A stretch of DNA of 64,000 nucleotides from Lewinellaceae bacterium (GTDB taxonomy: Bacteria > Bacteroidota > Bacteroidia > Chitinophagales > Saprospiraceae): assembly GCA_020636325.1 (NCBI GenBank), contig JACJYC010000006.1, forward strand, positions 124,001 through 188,000, written 5' to 3'. The notes under the pieces were generated by a model that was given only the letters and a program-made list of their open reading frames with translations, had not been told where the DNA came from and searched no databases. Made by a program: the position numbers and the translations under genes. The stretch's first letter is position 1, and each line of letters begins with the position of its first letter. Below are positions 42,955 to 51,377 of this stretch, piece after piece.

Positions 42955-45900
42955 ATGGCCAAGAAGACCATAACGCTTGATATGCTGAAATCCAGCCTGG
43001 CGAAAAAGAAACCGGATATTGCCGGAATGCCTTTTTACCAGGTGGCCGCGCTTTTATACCAGTTTGACAGGGCGGAGCTGGAGGATCTGCTGCAAAAGCA
43101 TTTCAAGGAGGAGTTATCGGATGCCGATTTTGAGGCCTTGGTCCAAAACTGTTCGGCCGGGGATGAACCCGGCCGGCATATCCTGGAGGATTTTGAAAGG
43201 AACAAGGTCATCAGGCGCCTCGACAGCGATCACGCGCTCACCGGATTGGTCAGGAAGCTGAGGTTTTCCACGGATGATGATCCCTTCCAGCGATTGTTGT
43301 TCGATTACCTTGAGGGGACGGCGCCGCCGCTGTCCGAATTGAAGGTCGATGAAATGGCGATCGCCCGGAAAATCGTTACCTGGCTGAAAGGGACATCGCT
43401 CAAAGTGCCCGACGAAAAAGAGATCCACGCCTGCATAAAACGGGAGGAATTGCTAGAACCTTTCCTCTTGATCACCAAAAATTTCCAGGGCAGGGAAACG
43501 GAACTGGATTTCATCCGGAATTACGTCAATAAAAAACCTGATGCCGCCAAGGGCCGGAAAGATCCTTTGCTGATCTCGGGCATCGGCGGTATCGGGAAAT
43601 CCACGGTAATCGCCAAATTCATACTGGATCATCACGCCGGCAAACAAAAAGGCGCCATTCCGTTCATTTACCTGGATTTCGACCGGCCCGGCTATTCGAT
43701 CTCCGAACCGCTGGAATTGGGCGCAGAGGGGCTGCGGCAGCTGTCGGTCCAGTTTCCCGACCCGGAAATTTCCCTCCTGATGGATGATATCCGGAAAGAT
43801 ATCCAGATCTACCTCCAGAATGACAAAGACGGCAAAGGGTCCGCACAATCCGGGACAACGGTCGCCACCCGCGGGGTCTTCTACGGCTCCGCATCCCGGT
43901 ATCTGTTGCAATACCAGGGCGCGTTGAATAAATTCAAAGAGCCGATTTTGGTGGTACTGGATTCTTTTGAGGAAGCGCAGTTCAGGGCCTCGCCTTCCGA
44001 CCTGACCAAACTCTTCGACTTTTTCAAGGAAATCTCCTACTTCATCCCCACCATGAACCTCATCATCGTCGGCCGCGACGACCTGATTGAGACGGACGTT
44101 GAATTCACGCGGTATAAAATCGGAGAATTTGACCGGAAGGCGGCTGATGGGTTCCTCCTGTCAAGGGGGGTGCAGGATGCTTATATCCGCGAACAACTGG
44201 TGAGGCAGCTCGGGGGTAACCCGCTTTCGCTCAAACTGGGGGCCAGCCATGTCCTGAAACTGATGGCCGAAAACCCCGGCGCAAAATTGGAGCGCCTGGA
44301 TGCCTTGTTTGACGGCATCGACAGGGAGCGGATACAGGAGCAGCTCGTCCGGCGGAACCTCGTCCACGTCAAGGGCGAGCTGGCCAGAAAGGTCGCATTT
44401 CCGGGCCTGCTGGTCCGCAAAATATCCCCGGAAATCCTGCAGAAAGTGCTGGCCGAACCCTGCGGTCTTGGCGTTATTGACGACAACCAGGCGCAATCCA
44501 TTTTCAGCAGCCTGGCAGAACAGGATTTTCTGGTCACCCGGGAAAAGGGCAGCCTTGTTTTCCGCAAGGACCTTCGGGTTGCCCTATACGACCTGATCCT
44601 GAAGGAATACGGAGAAAGGGCCAACCGGATACACGACCTGGCGGTGGCCTTTTATGCCGGCAGGCCTGAGCCCGACAACAGGGCCGAATACCTGTACCAC
44701 CGGTTGAAAAGGGGAGACGATCCGGAAATCTGCACCCAGCTCTACTCCCAGGACATGCGGCCCTATATCGAAAACGCCCTGACGGAATTGCCGCTGAACG
44801 CCTATATCCGGCTGGCCGCCCTGATGGGCCTCACGGTAGGGGAGGAAGCCGCCGCCAACGCCAGCCTTCCGGAATGGGAGGATTATATGATCGCACAGAT
44901 CAAGGATATCCTTGAAGACGGGGATGAAAGCGGATTGCACCGCAAAAAGAAAATGCTGATGGCCCGGGCAGAGCGGACCTACACCACCCGATTGTACTAT
45001 TTTGAGGCGCTGATGCACCTGCGGCTGGGTGAATTTGAGGAAACCCGGGAGATCCTGGCAAAAGCGCGTGCGAAAAACGGCAAACAACTGGCCTGGGTAT
45101 TGTTGGCGGCCCAACTGGAGGAATACCGGATGGATTTTGATCGGGCATTCCGTTTATTGTCCGGAGTTGAAACCTCCTCCGCACGGCAGCACCCTATCCA
45201 CGAGGCGTTGGAATGGGGCGCGGCATTGGCCAGGAATGCGGCTCGCTTGGGCATCCCGTTTGAGAAAATAGAAAACCTCTTTTTCTCCAGTCATTACCCC
45301 CGCCTGTTGGACACCAGGCAAGTTTCAGCGGCCCTGCCGCCTGCCTACAGGACGAAGGATGCTGATTTATTACCTGATGAGAATCAGGTCAATACCGCGG
45401 GGCTCATGGATATTTTCAAAAAGATCTGGGAAAGATCCCTGAATTCCCAGGATTTTGACGTTCTCTATCAGGCTGTTGAAGCCCTCAAAAACGAGAAAAT
45501 ATCCCTGGAACAGAAGTTGTTCAACAAGTACAAGGTTGCCATCAAGGATATCAGCCTGCCGGGTGCGTTCAGCATCAACGCGGTGGATACCCTCCATTAC
45601 CTCGAACAACGGTATCAGGGTGACAGTGACCGGATTGCTGCCGAGTTCCTCGACCTGGACTGGCAGCCCGCAGGGAATGAATCGCACTCCGTCAAGGACC
45701 AACCGCAACAACCCGACCTGGGCAACGTGAAAAAAGAAGCGATGAACCTCATCGGTCAGGGCGACATCAAAAGGGCAATTGACATGCTGAGAGCCAACCT
45801 TAAGGATGATGAAAAACAGAATGACCTTATATTGATCTCTTCCCGCTATTACAGGTTGGAACAGGACAACGTGCGGGGGATCATCTCAGATGGCGACTAC

Positions 45901-45960
45901 AGGGTCCAGCACGGCCGGCTTGCCGAAAACCTGCTCTATTTTCTGAAAGATTTGCCATAA
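42955..45960 (+). CDS. STAND ATPase with C-terminal TPR-like helices
   Basis: 1001 residues from ATG 42955, two bases after the upstream stop. The N-terminal 170 residues are helical. NTPase: NFQGRETELDFIRNYV entry motif, Walker A GIGGIGKST (209-217), Walker B ILVVLDSFEEAQF (Asp336), a sensor-like IIVGRDDLIE, and the GGNPLSLKLGA segment of AP-ATPases, then a winged helix. Residues from about 570 to 1001 are alternating helices of TPR type, probably the sensor arm. STAND proteins oligomerise on ligand binding, as in Apaf-1, NLRs and Avs defence proteins; the likely output is the EAD1-trypsin protease two genes upstream. Trigger unknown. Confidence 0.88.
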   Translation: MAKKTITLDMLKSSLAKKKPDIAGMPFYQVAALLYQFDRAELEDLLQKHFKEELSDADFEALVQNCSAGDEPGRHILEDFERNKVIRRLDSDHALTGLVRKLRFSTDDDPFQRLLFDYLEGTAPPLSELKVDEMAIARKIVTWLKGTSLKVPDEKEIHACIKREELLEPFLLITKNFQGRETELDFIRNYVNKKPDAAKGRKDPLLISGIGGIGKSTVIAKFILDHHAGKQKGAIPFIYLDFDRPGYSISEPLELGAEGLRQLSVQFPDPEISLLMDDIRKDIQIYLQNDKDGKGSAQSGTTVATRGVFYGSASRYLLQYQGALNKFKEPILVVLDSFEEAQFRASPSDLTKLFDFFKEISYFIPTMNLIIVGRDDLIETDVEFTRYKIGEFDRKAADGFLLSRGVQDAYIREQLVRQLGGNPLSLKLGASHVLKLMAENPGAKLERLDALFDGIDRERIQEQLVRRNLVHVKGELARKVAFPGLLVRKISPEILQKVLAEPCGLGVIDDNQAQSIFSSLAEQDFLVTREKGSLVFRKDLRVALYDLILKEYGERANRIHDLAVAFYAGRPEPDNRAEYLYHRLKRGDDPEICTQLYSQDMRPYIENALTELPLNAYIRLAALMGLTVGEEAAANASLPEWEDYMIAQIKDILEDGDESGLHRKKKMLMARAERTYTTRLYYFEALMHLRLGEFEETREILAKARAKNGKQLAWVLLAAQLEEYRMDFDRAFRLLSGVETSSARQHPIHEALEWGAALARNAARLGIPFEKIENLFFSSHYPRLLDTRQVSAALPPAYRTKDADLLPDENQVNTAGLMDIFKKIWERSLNSQDFDVLYQAVEALKNEKISLEQKLFNKYKVAIKDISLPGAFSINAVDTLHYLEQRYQGDSDRIAAEFLDLDWQPAGNESHSVKDQPQQPDLGNVKKEAMNLIGQGDIKRAIDMLRANLKDDEKQNDLILISSRYYRLEQDNVRGIISDGDYRVQHGRLAENLLYFLKDLP

Positions 45961-45991
45961 CCGCCGTCGCGGAAATGATGCCATCCGTCGC

Positions 45992-46021
45992 AAAAAAAAA
46001 GACCCGGAATTGATCCGGGTC
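45992..46021 (-). terminator. Intrinsic terminator of the fasciclin gene
   Basis: On the minus strand GACCCGGA, loop TCAAT, TCCGGGTC, followed by nine T. It stands 33 bp after the fasciclin stop codon and faces the end of the STAND operon. Confidence 0.88.
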
Positions 46022-46054
46022 CCTGTCATGAAAGTTAAAACAATTCTACTCTGC

Positions 46055-46783
46055 TTATTGCTTGACAATTCTGGTAGTATACATCTTGCCGCCGGCGATG
46101 ATCTGCAGGTTCAGGATGCCTGCCGGTAAATCGCCGGTCTGGAACTGATCCTGCGGATTCGGATGATAACTCTCCTTCACCAGCCTGCCCATACCGTCAA
46201 ACACCTTCACAAGAATATCCCCGTCCGTTACAGCTGATAAATCGATGAAACCGGTTTCCGATACCGGATTTGGACTGACAACGCCCTTGAGTTCCGTTAT
46301 CGCGGGTTCGGTGGCGGCTACGTCCATTGGGATCAGCACGGCGTCAATGACATGGACCACGCCGTTGTCGGCCTGGATGTCGGCGACGGTGACCTTGGCG
46401 TTATTGATGAAAACACCGTCGGCGTTGATGGTCACGGTGACATTCTTGCCGTTGAGCGTGGGGATGACCTGCCCGTCGGAGAGATCAGTAGAAAGGACCT
46501 GTCCGCTGGCGACGTGGTAGGTCAGGATGTCGGTCAGTGCGCCCTGGGGGTCTGCCAGTAGCGCGTCGATGGTACCGGGGGGCAAAGCGTCGAAAGCGGC
46601 GTCAGTGGGTGCGAAGACGGTGAATGGGCCGTCGCCGCTGAGCGCGGTCTGGAGGCCTGCTGCGATCACGGCCGCTTCAAGCGTGTTGTGGTCGGGCGAA
46701 TTGACGATGACGTCCACTACGGTTTGGGCGGACACCAAGGAAGGCAGAAAGAAAAGAGCGAGTAAAAATTTTTTGAATCCCAT
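46055..46783 (-). CDS. Fasciclin-domain protein with type IX sorting domain
   Basis: 242 residues from ATG 46783, which gives the signal peptide MGFKKFLLALFFLPSLVSAQ; the frame is open further upstream but without sense. Fasciclin (FAS1) domain at about 22-155: TVVDVIVNSPDHNTLEAAV, GPFTVFAPTDAAFDAL, LTYHVASGQV, VHVIDAVLIP. The last 80 residues (SPNPVSETGFIDL, DILVKVFDGMGRLVKE, LPAGILNLQI, the end KMYTTRIVKQ) are a type IX secretion C-terminal sorting domain, so the protein is exported and surface-attached. FAS1 domains serve adhesion. Confidence 0.92.
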   Translation of the reverse strand: MGFKKFLLALFFLPSLVSAQTVVDVIVNSPDHNTLEAAVIAAGLQTALSGDGPFTVFAPTDAAFDALPPGTIDALLADPQGALTDILTYHVASGQVLSTDLSDGQVIPTLNGKNVTVTINADGVFINNAKVTVADIQADNGVVHVIDAVLIPMDVAATEPAITELKGVVSPNPVSETGFIDLSAVTDGDILVKVFDGMGRLVKESYHPNPQDQFQTGDLPAGILNLQIIAGGKMYTTRIVKQ

Positions 46784-46944
46784 GTTGACAGTTTTTAGTT
46801 TGTTGATCGGTTTTATAAGGGTATATGCAATCCGACCGGGACATGGTTGCCTCGCTGGCCAAAAAAAATCAGCAAGAACCTTCTTCTTATTTTTTTGTTT
46901 ATAGGCAACTTTTAAGTGGCAGAATGCATACTTATCCAGCAGAT

Positions 46945-47505
46945 ATGGCAAATTCGAACCCGGATATTAACCGATTATGTAGAGAGTGCATCAAAGGGAA
47001 TACCAGGGCTTTCAAGGAGATCTATGAAAGTTTTGCCAAGGTATTCTTTGGCATTTGTCTCAGGTATGCCGGGGATCGTGTTGAGGCTCAGGATTTTTTA
47101 CAGGACGGATTCGTGAAAATTTTTGAAAATCTGGCTTCTTTTGACCCTGCGAAGGGGAGTTTTTATGCCTGGGGCGGAAAGATCATGGTCAATACAATTT
47201 TGATGGAAAAGCGGAAAAAACGGATCGAAACAGAAGAAATAGCCGGAGATGTTATTCAGGAAAGCAAAACTGAAAATCAGGCTATCGAACAGCTGTCTTA
47301 TGCAGAATTGGTATCTTACCTGCAAAAGCTGCCCGAGGGTTACCGGACCATATTCAACCTGTACGCGATTGAAGAATATACGCATGCTGAAATAGCGGCT
47401 TTGACCGGCATTTCGGTGAGCACTTCAAAAACTCAATTCATGAAAGCCAAAAAAATGTTGAGTAATCTGTTGAAAGAAAACGCTGTGGTTCCAACTACGG
47501 CCTAA
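46945..47505 (+). CDS. ECF sigma factor
   Basis: 186 residues from ATG 46945 (MANSNPDINRLCRECIKGN); earlier in-frame starts at 46825 and 46924 are possible but give non-homologous-looking extensions. Sigma-2: FKEIYESFAKVFFGICLRYA, AEDFLQDGF-like AQDFLQDGFVKI. Sigma-4: LPEGYRTIFNLYAIEEYTHA, IAALTGISVSTSKTQF. The stop overlaps the start of the TM-barrel gene (TAATG), so the two are translated together. No classic anti-sigma gene is present; the N-terminal membrane part of the next product might take that place. Confidence 0.92.
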   Translation: MANSNPDINRLCRECIKGNTRAFKEIYESFAKVFFGICLRYAGDRVEAQDFLQDGFVKIFENLASFDPAKGSFYAWGGKIMVNTILMEKRKKRIETEEIAGDVIQESKTENQAIEQLSYAELVSYLQKLPEGYRTIFNLYAIEEYTHAEIAALTGISVSTSKTQFMKAKKMLSNLLKENAVVPTTA

Positions 47506-48908
47506 TGGGTATAATGGTGAGAGACGAGCCTAAATATAGGATATCAAAGGAAGAGGAGGCCTACTTTACGCCCGATGCGGAGGTTTGGGAAAAGGTGTCT
47601 GAGCGGATCGGCAGCCGGCGGCGGCGCCGTTTTATTTTTTGGTTATGGCCTATTGTCGCCGGAGCGTTAGGCGCGCTGTTCCTGTATGGGGACCGATCCG
47701 AATCCGGTGGATTTCCGGTAACCGGAAAAACAGTGGATGACGCCGGTATCGTCCTTCATTCACCGGCAACAACAGATGCTGCTTTCCTGGAAAATGATGA
47801 ACCCCGCCCGGCTGCGGCAACAGAAATGACCAAAGCGCAGGATAACGGTTGGAATGAAAAAGCAGCGATTACCGGCCGGCTGCCCGGTCAGACCAGGGCT
47901 CCGGAGGCCGGGGCCGCCCAGCTGTTCTTCAAACCTTCGGGAAAAGAGGCAGATCTGCCGGATAGTCCTTCCGGAACGGTAGCGGAAAGCCTGGAAAGAG
48001 ATGCTGCGAACAACGAGGAACCGCCGTCAGAATTCAAAGAGGGACGCTCCCCATTTCCGGTCATACCTCCCTTGCCCGGATCTATAGACCAGGTTGAAGG
48101 TTTTCCGCCTGAAGGATTGGGTGTGAATCCGGCATTTGAAACGGAACCGGTAAGGCGCCATGGAAGGATAGCAATGTATGTGGCACTGCACAGGAGCCAA
48201 TATTATGCGCTGAAAGAGAGAAGCGGCGCGGTGACCCTGGGAGAGACCATTTTAAGCTCAAATTGGCTTCCCGCCGTTGAAATTTCCGGAGGATTGGGTT
48301 ACCGGATCAATCCCCGCATGACGCTTTACGCGGGCCTCGGATACAGCCGGCATTCAGTTGTTACCGTCCATGACCTCCATATTCCATATGATTTGCAGTC
48401 GGAGATTGACCATGGACAGCTATTCACCAATGAGTTTGTCCATTCTCTGCCTACATCCGTAAGCAATATCGGCTCCGAATTGACCCTTGAGCGATCGGCC
48501 GGAGCGGATATCCTTGACCATGAAGAAATCGATATTGAACTCAGCACGACTTCACAATATGCTGTATGGCACATCCCCGTTAGTCTGGAGCGACAATTTT
48601 CGACCCGCGGCCGCTTTCAGCCGGGTATTGGGCTGATGGGGGAGCTTGCCGTAGAGCGGCACAAAAATGTCAGGTTGAACCATACCGCTGTGCACCATGA
48701 CCTGGTAAGGCTCCATGCGATCAATCTGAAGACAGAGCCCGGCAACCGGCAACAGGTGATGATCGGATACGGGATCCGGCCCTTTTTGAACTTTGCCGCA
48801 AGCAGGAAATCAGGGCTCCAGTTTGGGGCGCCGGTTATGCTTTGGCATATGCCCGAAAGGACGCAGGTTTCCTTTTATCCGCAATTGAGATGGACACTAA
48901 ACCTGTAG
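47505..48908 (+). CDS. Membrane-anchored barrel-like protein coupled to the ECF sigma factor
   Basis: 467 residues. Short cytoplasmic N-terminus (about 35 residues), an Arg run (RRRRR), one TM segment (about 43-61, FIFWLWPIVAGALGALFLYG), a Pro/Glu-rich disordered linker to about 220, then a C-terminal domain with alternating strands (YVALHRSQYYALKE, YRINPRMTLYAGLGYSRH) like an outer-membrane PorT/OmpA-type barrel. This layout, found after ECF sigma factors in Bacteroidota, could link an inner-membrane anti-sigma part to a periplasmic or outer-membrane sensor. One base overlaps the sigma gene. Confidence 0.8.
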   Translation: MGIMVRDEPKYRISKEEEAYFTPDAEVWEKVSERIGSRRRRRFIFWLWPIVAGALGALFLYGDRSESGGFPVTGKTVDDAGIVLHSPATTDAAFLENDEPRPAAATEMTKAQDNGWNEKAAITGRLPGQTRAPEAGAAQLFFKPSGKEADLPDSPSGTVAESLERDAANNEEPPSEFKEGRSPFPVIPPLPGSIDQVEGFPPEGLGVNPAFETEPVRRHGRIAMYVALHRSQYYALKERSGAVTLGETILSSNWLPAVEISGGLGYRINPRMTLYAGLGYSRHSVVTVHDLHIPYDLQSEIDHGQLFTNEFVHSLPTSVSNIGSELTLERSAGADILDHEEIDIELSTTSQYAVWHIPVSLERQFSTRGRFQPGIGLMGELAVERHKNVRLNHTAVHHDLVRLHAINLKTEPGNRQQVMIGYGIRPFLNFAASRKSGLQFGAPVMLWHMPERTQVSFYPQLRWTLNL

Positions 48909-48926
48909 CGGGCAGGGGCAACAGGC

Positions 48927-51299
48927 TCAATCACAAACCGTGACCCGCCGTCGCGGCAGCAATCCCGGGTCGATATCCCCGAAATACCGCCGGTAATCGT
49001 CTTTGGGCAATTCGTCAAAATTGTACCGGTAAGGTTCGACGGATTTTTTCTGCAGTACGTCCACGTTCCGTTGTTCTTCGGCAGCCCCGGCCAGCGTATT
49101 CTGCAGGTTGGAGCAAAGGAAGCGTGCATAATCCTCGGGGTCGACATTCCAGAAAAAGATGCTGCCGTCCTGGCAACCCGCCACAATATGCTTGCCGTCA
49201 TTGGAGAAAGCTATCGAAAAGACCCAACCCGAATTGCGGGCAAAGACCACGGGTTGGTAGGTAGGCGAGGTGTATTCCTTGAGGTCCCACAGGCTGATGG
49301 TGCCGTCCATGCTGGCAATGGCAAGCTGGTCGCCTGCCGGATTGAAGGCAAAATCGGTGATGGCAGCCAGGTGCGGTTTGAACATTTTCCGGCCCTGTTC
49401 GGTCGGCTGGAACCGGTCGCCGTCCCGGTATGATTCGATCAGGAGGATGCGGCCGTTGGAAAACCCAATGGCCAGGAGCGCCGTTGAGTCCGAAACCGTA
49501 TGGTATCCGACCGCTGATATGACACCGTAATCGATCTCGCGCTTGCCGCCGAACACCATAAATTCGGCGCTGCCCGCCGAATTGCCGCAAATCGAGTCCA
49601 CATTGAACTGGTAAAAGAAGTCACCCGGTTTGCCGACCAATGAATAAGCGCAGATCGACCCGTTATCGGGCAGGATCAGGTTGGCTTTGCCCCGGGATTT
49701 CGGGCTGATGTCCAGACTGGAAGACCTCGGGCGGCGGTGGTAGAACCGTTCGAAACCGGATGCGATAAATTCCCCGTCGTTGGTAATGCCGGCGGAGAAG
49801 ACCTCGTCTCTCCCGGCGATCCGGAAAGTGTCCAGCGCTTTGCCGGTTTCAGCGTTCAGGGTCTGGAACCAGGGCATTTCCCCGGCAACCAGCAGGTTTT
49901 TTCCGTTGGGGCTGATGGCCAGCGAATTGTTGATGCCGATTTTCTGCCGATAGATATCGGTGCTGCGATTGATCACCGGCGCGCCGAGGTCGGACCAGTT
50001 TTTGACCTCCCATTTTTTGACGGCGCCGTCGCTGCCGGTGGTGAAGAAGACGTCTGCTCCCGGCTGGAAAACGATATCGCGGACGGCGCCCGCATGCGCC
50101 TTTTTGATGTCGAATTGCAGTTTCTGATCCAGGAGCCTGGCGGCATCTTCCAGGGCTTTCATGATATTGGGGTGTTTGACGTCGCCGACTTCCGGGTTAT
50201 CCCGGTTGATCTTGTAGGCTTCCATGGCCACGAGGGCTTTGGTCCGTGCATCCTCGATCTGGAGTGACCGGGCGGCGGCATTCCAGGAGGTGATGACCTT
50301 GTTCAGTTTTTCGGCTTTGGACTGCGCATCGAGCGCCTGGATTTCCCGGCGGCGGGCCTTTTCGGCCAGTTCAGCATTCTCGTCGGCCTGATCGCGATAT
50401 TGGCGGGACAACTCCTCCAGGTCGGCAATCTGTTGCAGGACGGTGGCGTTCAGTTTGGAAATGCTGTCGCGGTCGGCCCGTGCAGCGCGGAGCAGGGCTT
50501 CGGCCCGGGTGCGTTGGGCTTCGGCTTCGAAGGCGTTTCTTTCGGCGATTTCCTGGAGCTGGAGGGCGTCTTCTCTGGCCGATTCGGCTTCTTTCCGGGC
50601 AATTTTGGCTTCTTCCAATGCTTTTTCAGCCTTGATCTTGGCCTGTTCCATGTCGGCCGAATATTCCAATTGCTGATTGAAATTTTTGTTGGCCCGGTTG
50701 TATTCCCAGATGGCCCAGGCGGTCAGGCCGATCAGGAAAAAGAAGATCAGGGTCCTGAAGATGCCGATGGCGCGTTTGGTTCGCCGGAGAGCAGCCTGTG
50801 AGGCTTTTACAAAATCGTGTTCTTTTTCACTGAGGTCGAGCAGCGGAAGGGAAGGGGTGATATGGTTGAGGTAGGCCTGGTCGAGCAGTTCGTTGCGGCT
50901 CATCCGGTCCTGGATGGTATTTTTGATGTTGCGGAGTACCCGGTTCTCGGATTCGACTTTCTGGAAGGCGCGTTGAGCCAGAAAGTTATTGGCAATTTCG
51001 AGCCTGCCGGCGGAGGTTTTGCGGAGGATGCCCGAATTTTGGAGGGTTTCCAGGATGGCGTTGGCCGTTTGCCCGTCGATCTGCATATCCTGTTGAAGCC
51101 TTTCCACCACTTCAGTGCCGCCGAGCTGCACCCGGTTGCCGTTCAGCAGGAAATAGCTCAATAGCCGGTTGCCCACCCCTTTGGCCTTGTTCCCGAGGTT
51201 AGCCTCCAGGCTTTCGATCTGCTTGTCCAGCATCTCGTCCACCATTTCGCTCGGCTTGCCGACTTTGGACAGGATTTCGCTATTGATGATCTTGTTCAT
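48927..51299 (-). CDS. Winged helix-TM-coiled coil-WD40 protein (second half of a split STAND)
   Basis: 790 residues. Residues 1-115 match the winged-helix region that follows nSTAND1 modules: KVGKPSEMVDEMLDKQIE and ILETLQNSGILRKTSAGRLE line up with KVGTIKDVLADFLDEQLE and FLEFFVNRRILRPLDNDQYE of the upstream gene product. A TM segment (about 179-198), a long coiled coil (about 205-345) and WD40 repeats from about 390 to 770 (TTGSDGAVKKWEV, IASMDGTISLWDL, VAGCQDGSIFFWNV) follow. The WD40 domain probably senses the trigger. The 78-bp gap to the ATPase gene suggests one complex. Confidence 0.85.
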   Translation of the reverse strand: MNKIINSEILSKVGKPSEMVDEMLDKQIESLEANLGNKAKGVGNRLLSYFLLNGNRVQLGGTEVVERLQQDMQIDGQTANAILETLQNSGILRKTSAGRLEIANNFLAQRAFQKVESENRVLRNIKNTIQDRMSRNELLDQAYLNHITPSLPLLDLSEKEHDFVKASQAALRRTKRAIGIFRTLIFFFLIGLTAWAIWEYNRANKNFNQQLEYSADMEQAKIKAEKALEEAKIARKEAESAREDALQLQEIAERNAFEAEAQRTRAEALLRAARADRDSISKLNATVLQQIADLEELSRQYRDQADENAELAEKARRREIQALDAQSKAEKLNKVITSWNAAARSLQIEDARTKALVAMEAYKINRDNPEVGDVKHPNIMKALEDAARLLDQKLQFDIKKAHAGAVRDIVFQPGADVFFTTGSDGAVKKWEVKNWSDLGAPVINRSTDIYRQKIGINNSLAISPNGKNLLVAGEMPWFQTLNAETGKALDTFRIAGRDEVFSAGITNDGEFIASGFERFYHRRPRSSSLDISPKSRGKANLILPDNGSICAYSLVGKPGDFFYQFNVDSICGNSAGSAEFMVFGGKREIDYGVISAVGYHTVSDSTALLAIGFSNGRILLIESYRDGDRFQPTEQGRKMFKPHLAAITDFAFNPAGDQLAIASMDGTISLWDLKEYTSPTYQPVVFARNSGWVFSIAFSNDGKHIVAGCQDGSIFFWNVDPEDYARFLCSNLQNTLAGAAEEQRNVDVLQKKSVEPYRYNFDELPKDDYRRYFGDIDPGLLPRRRVTVCD

Positions 51300-51377
51300 G
51301 CCTCAAAAGGTTTGAGTTTTACAGCCGCGATAAAAAATGGCCTCCCGCGGCGGTTGTTACTCTGTGCCGGCCGGTGA

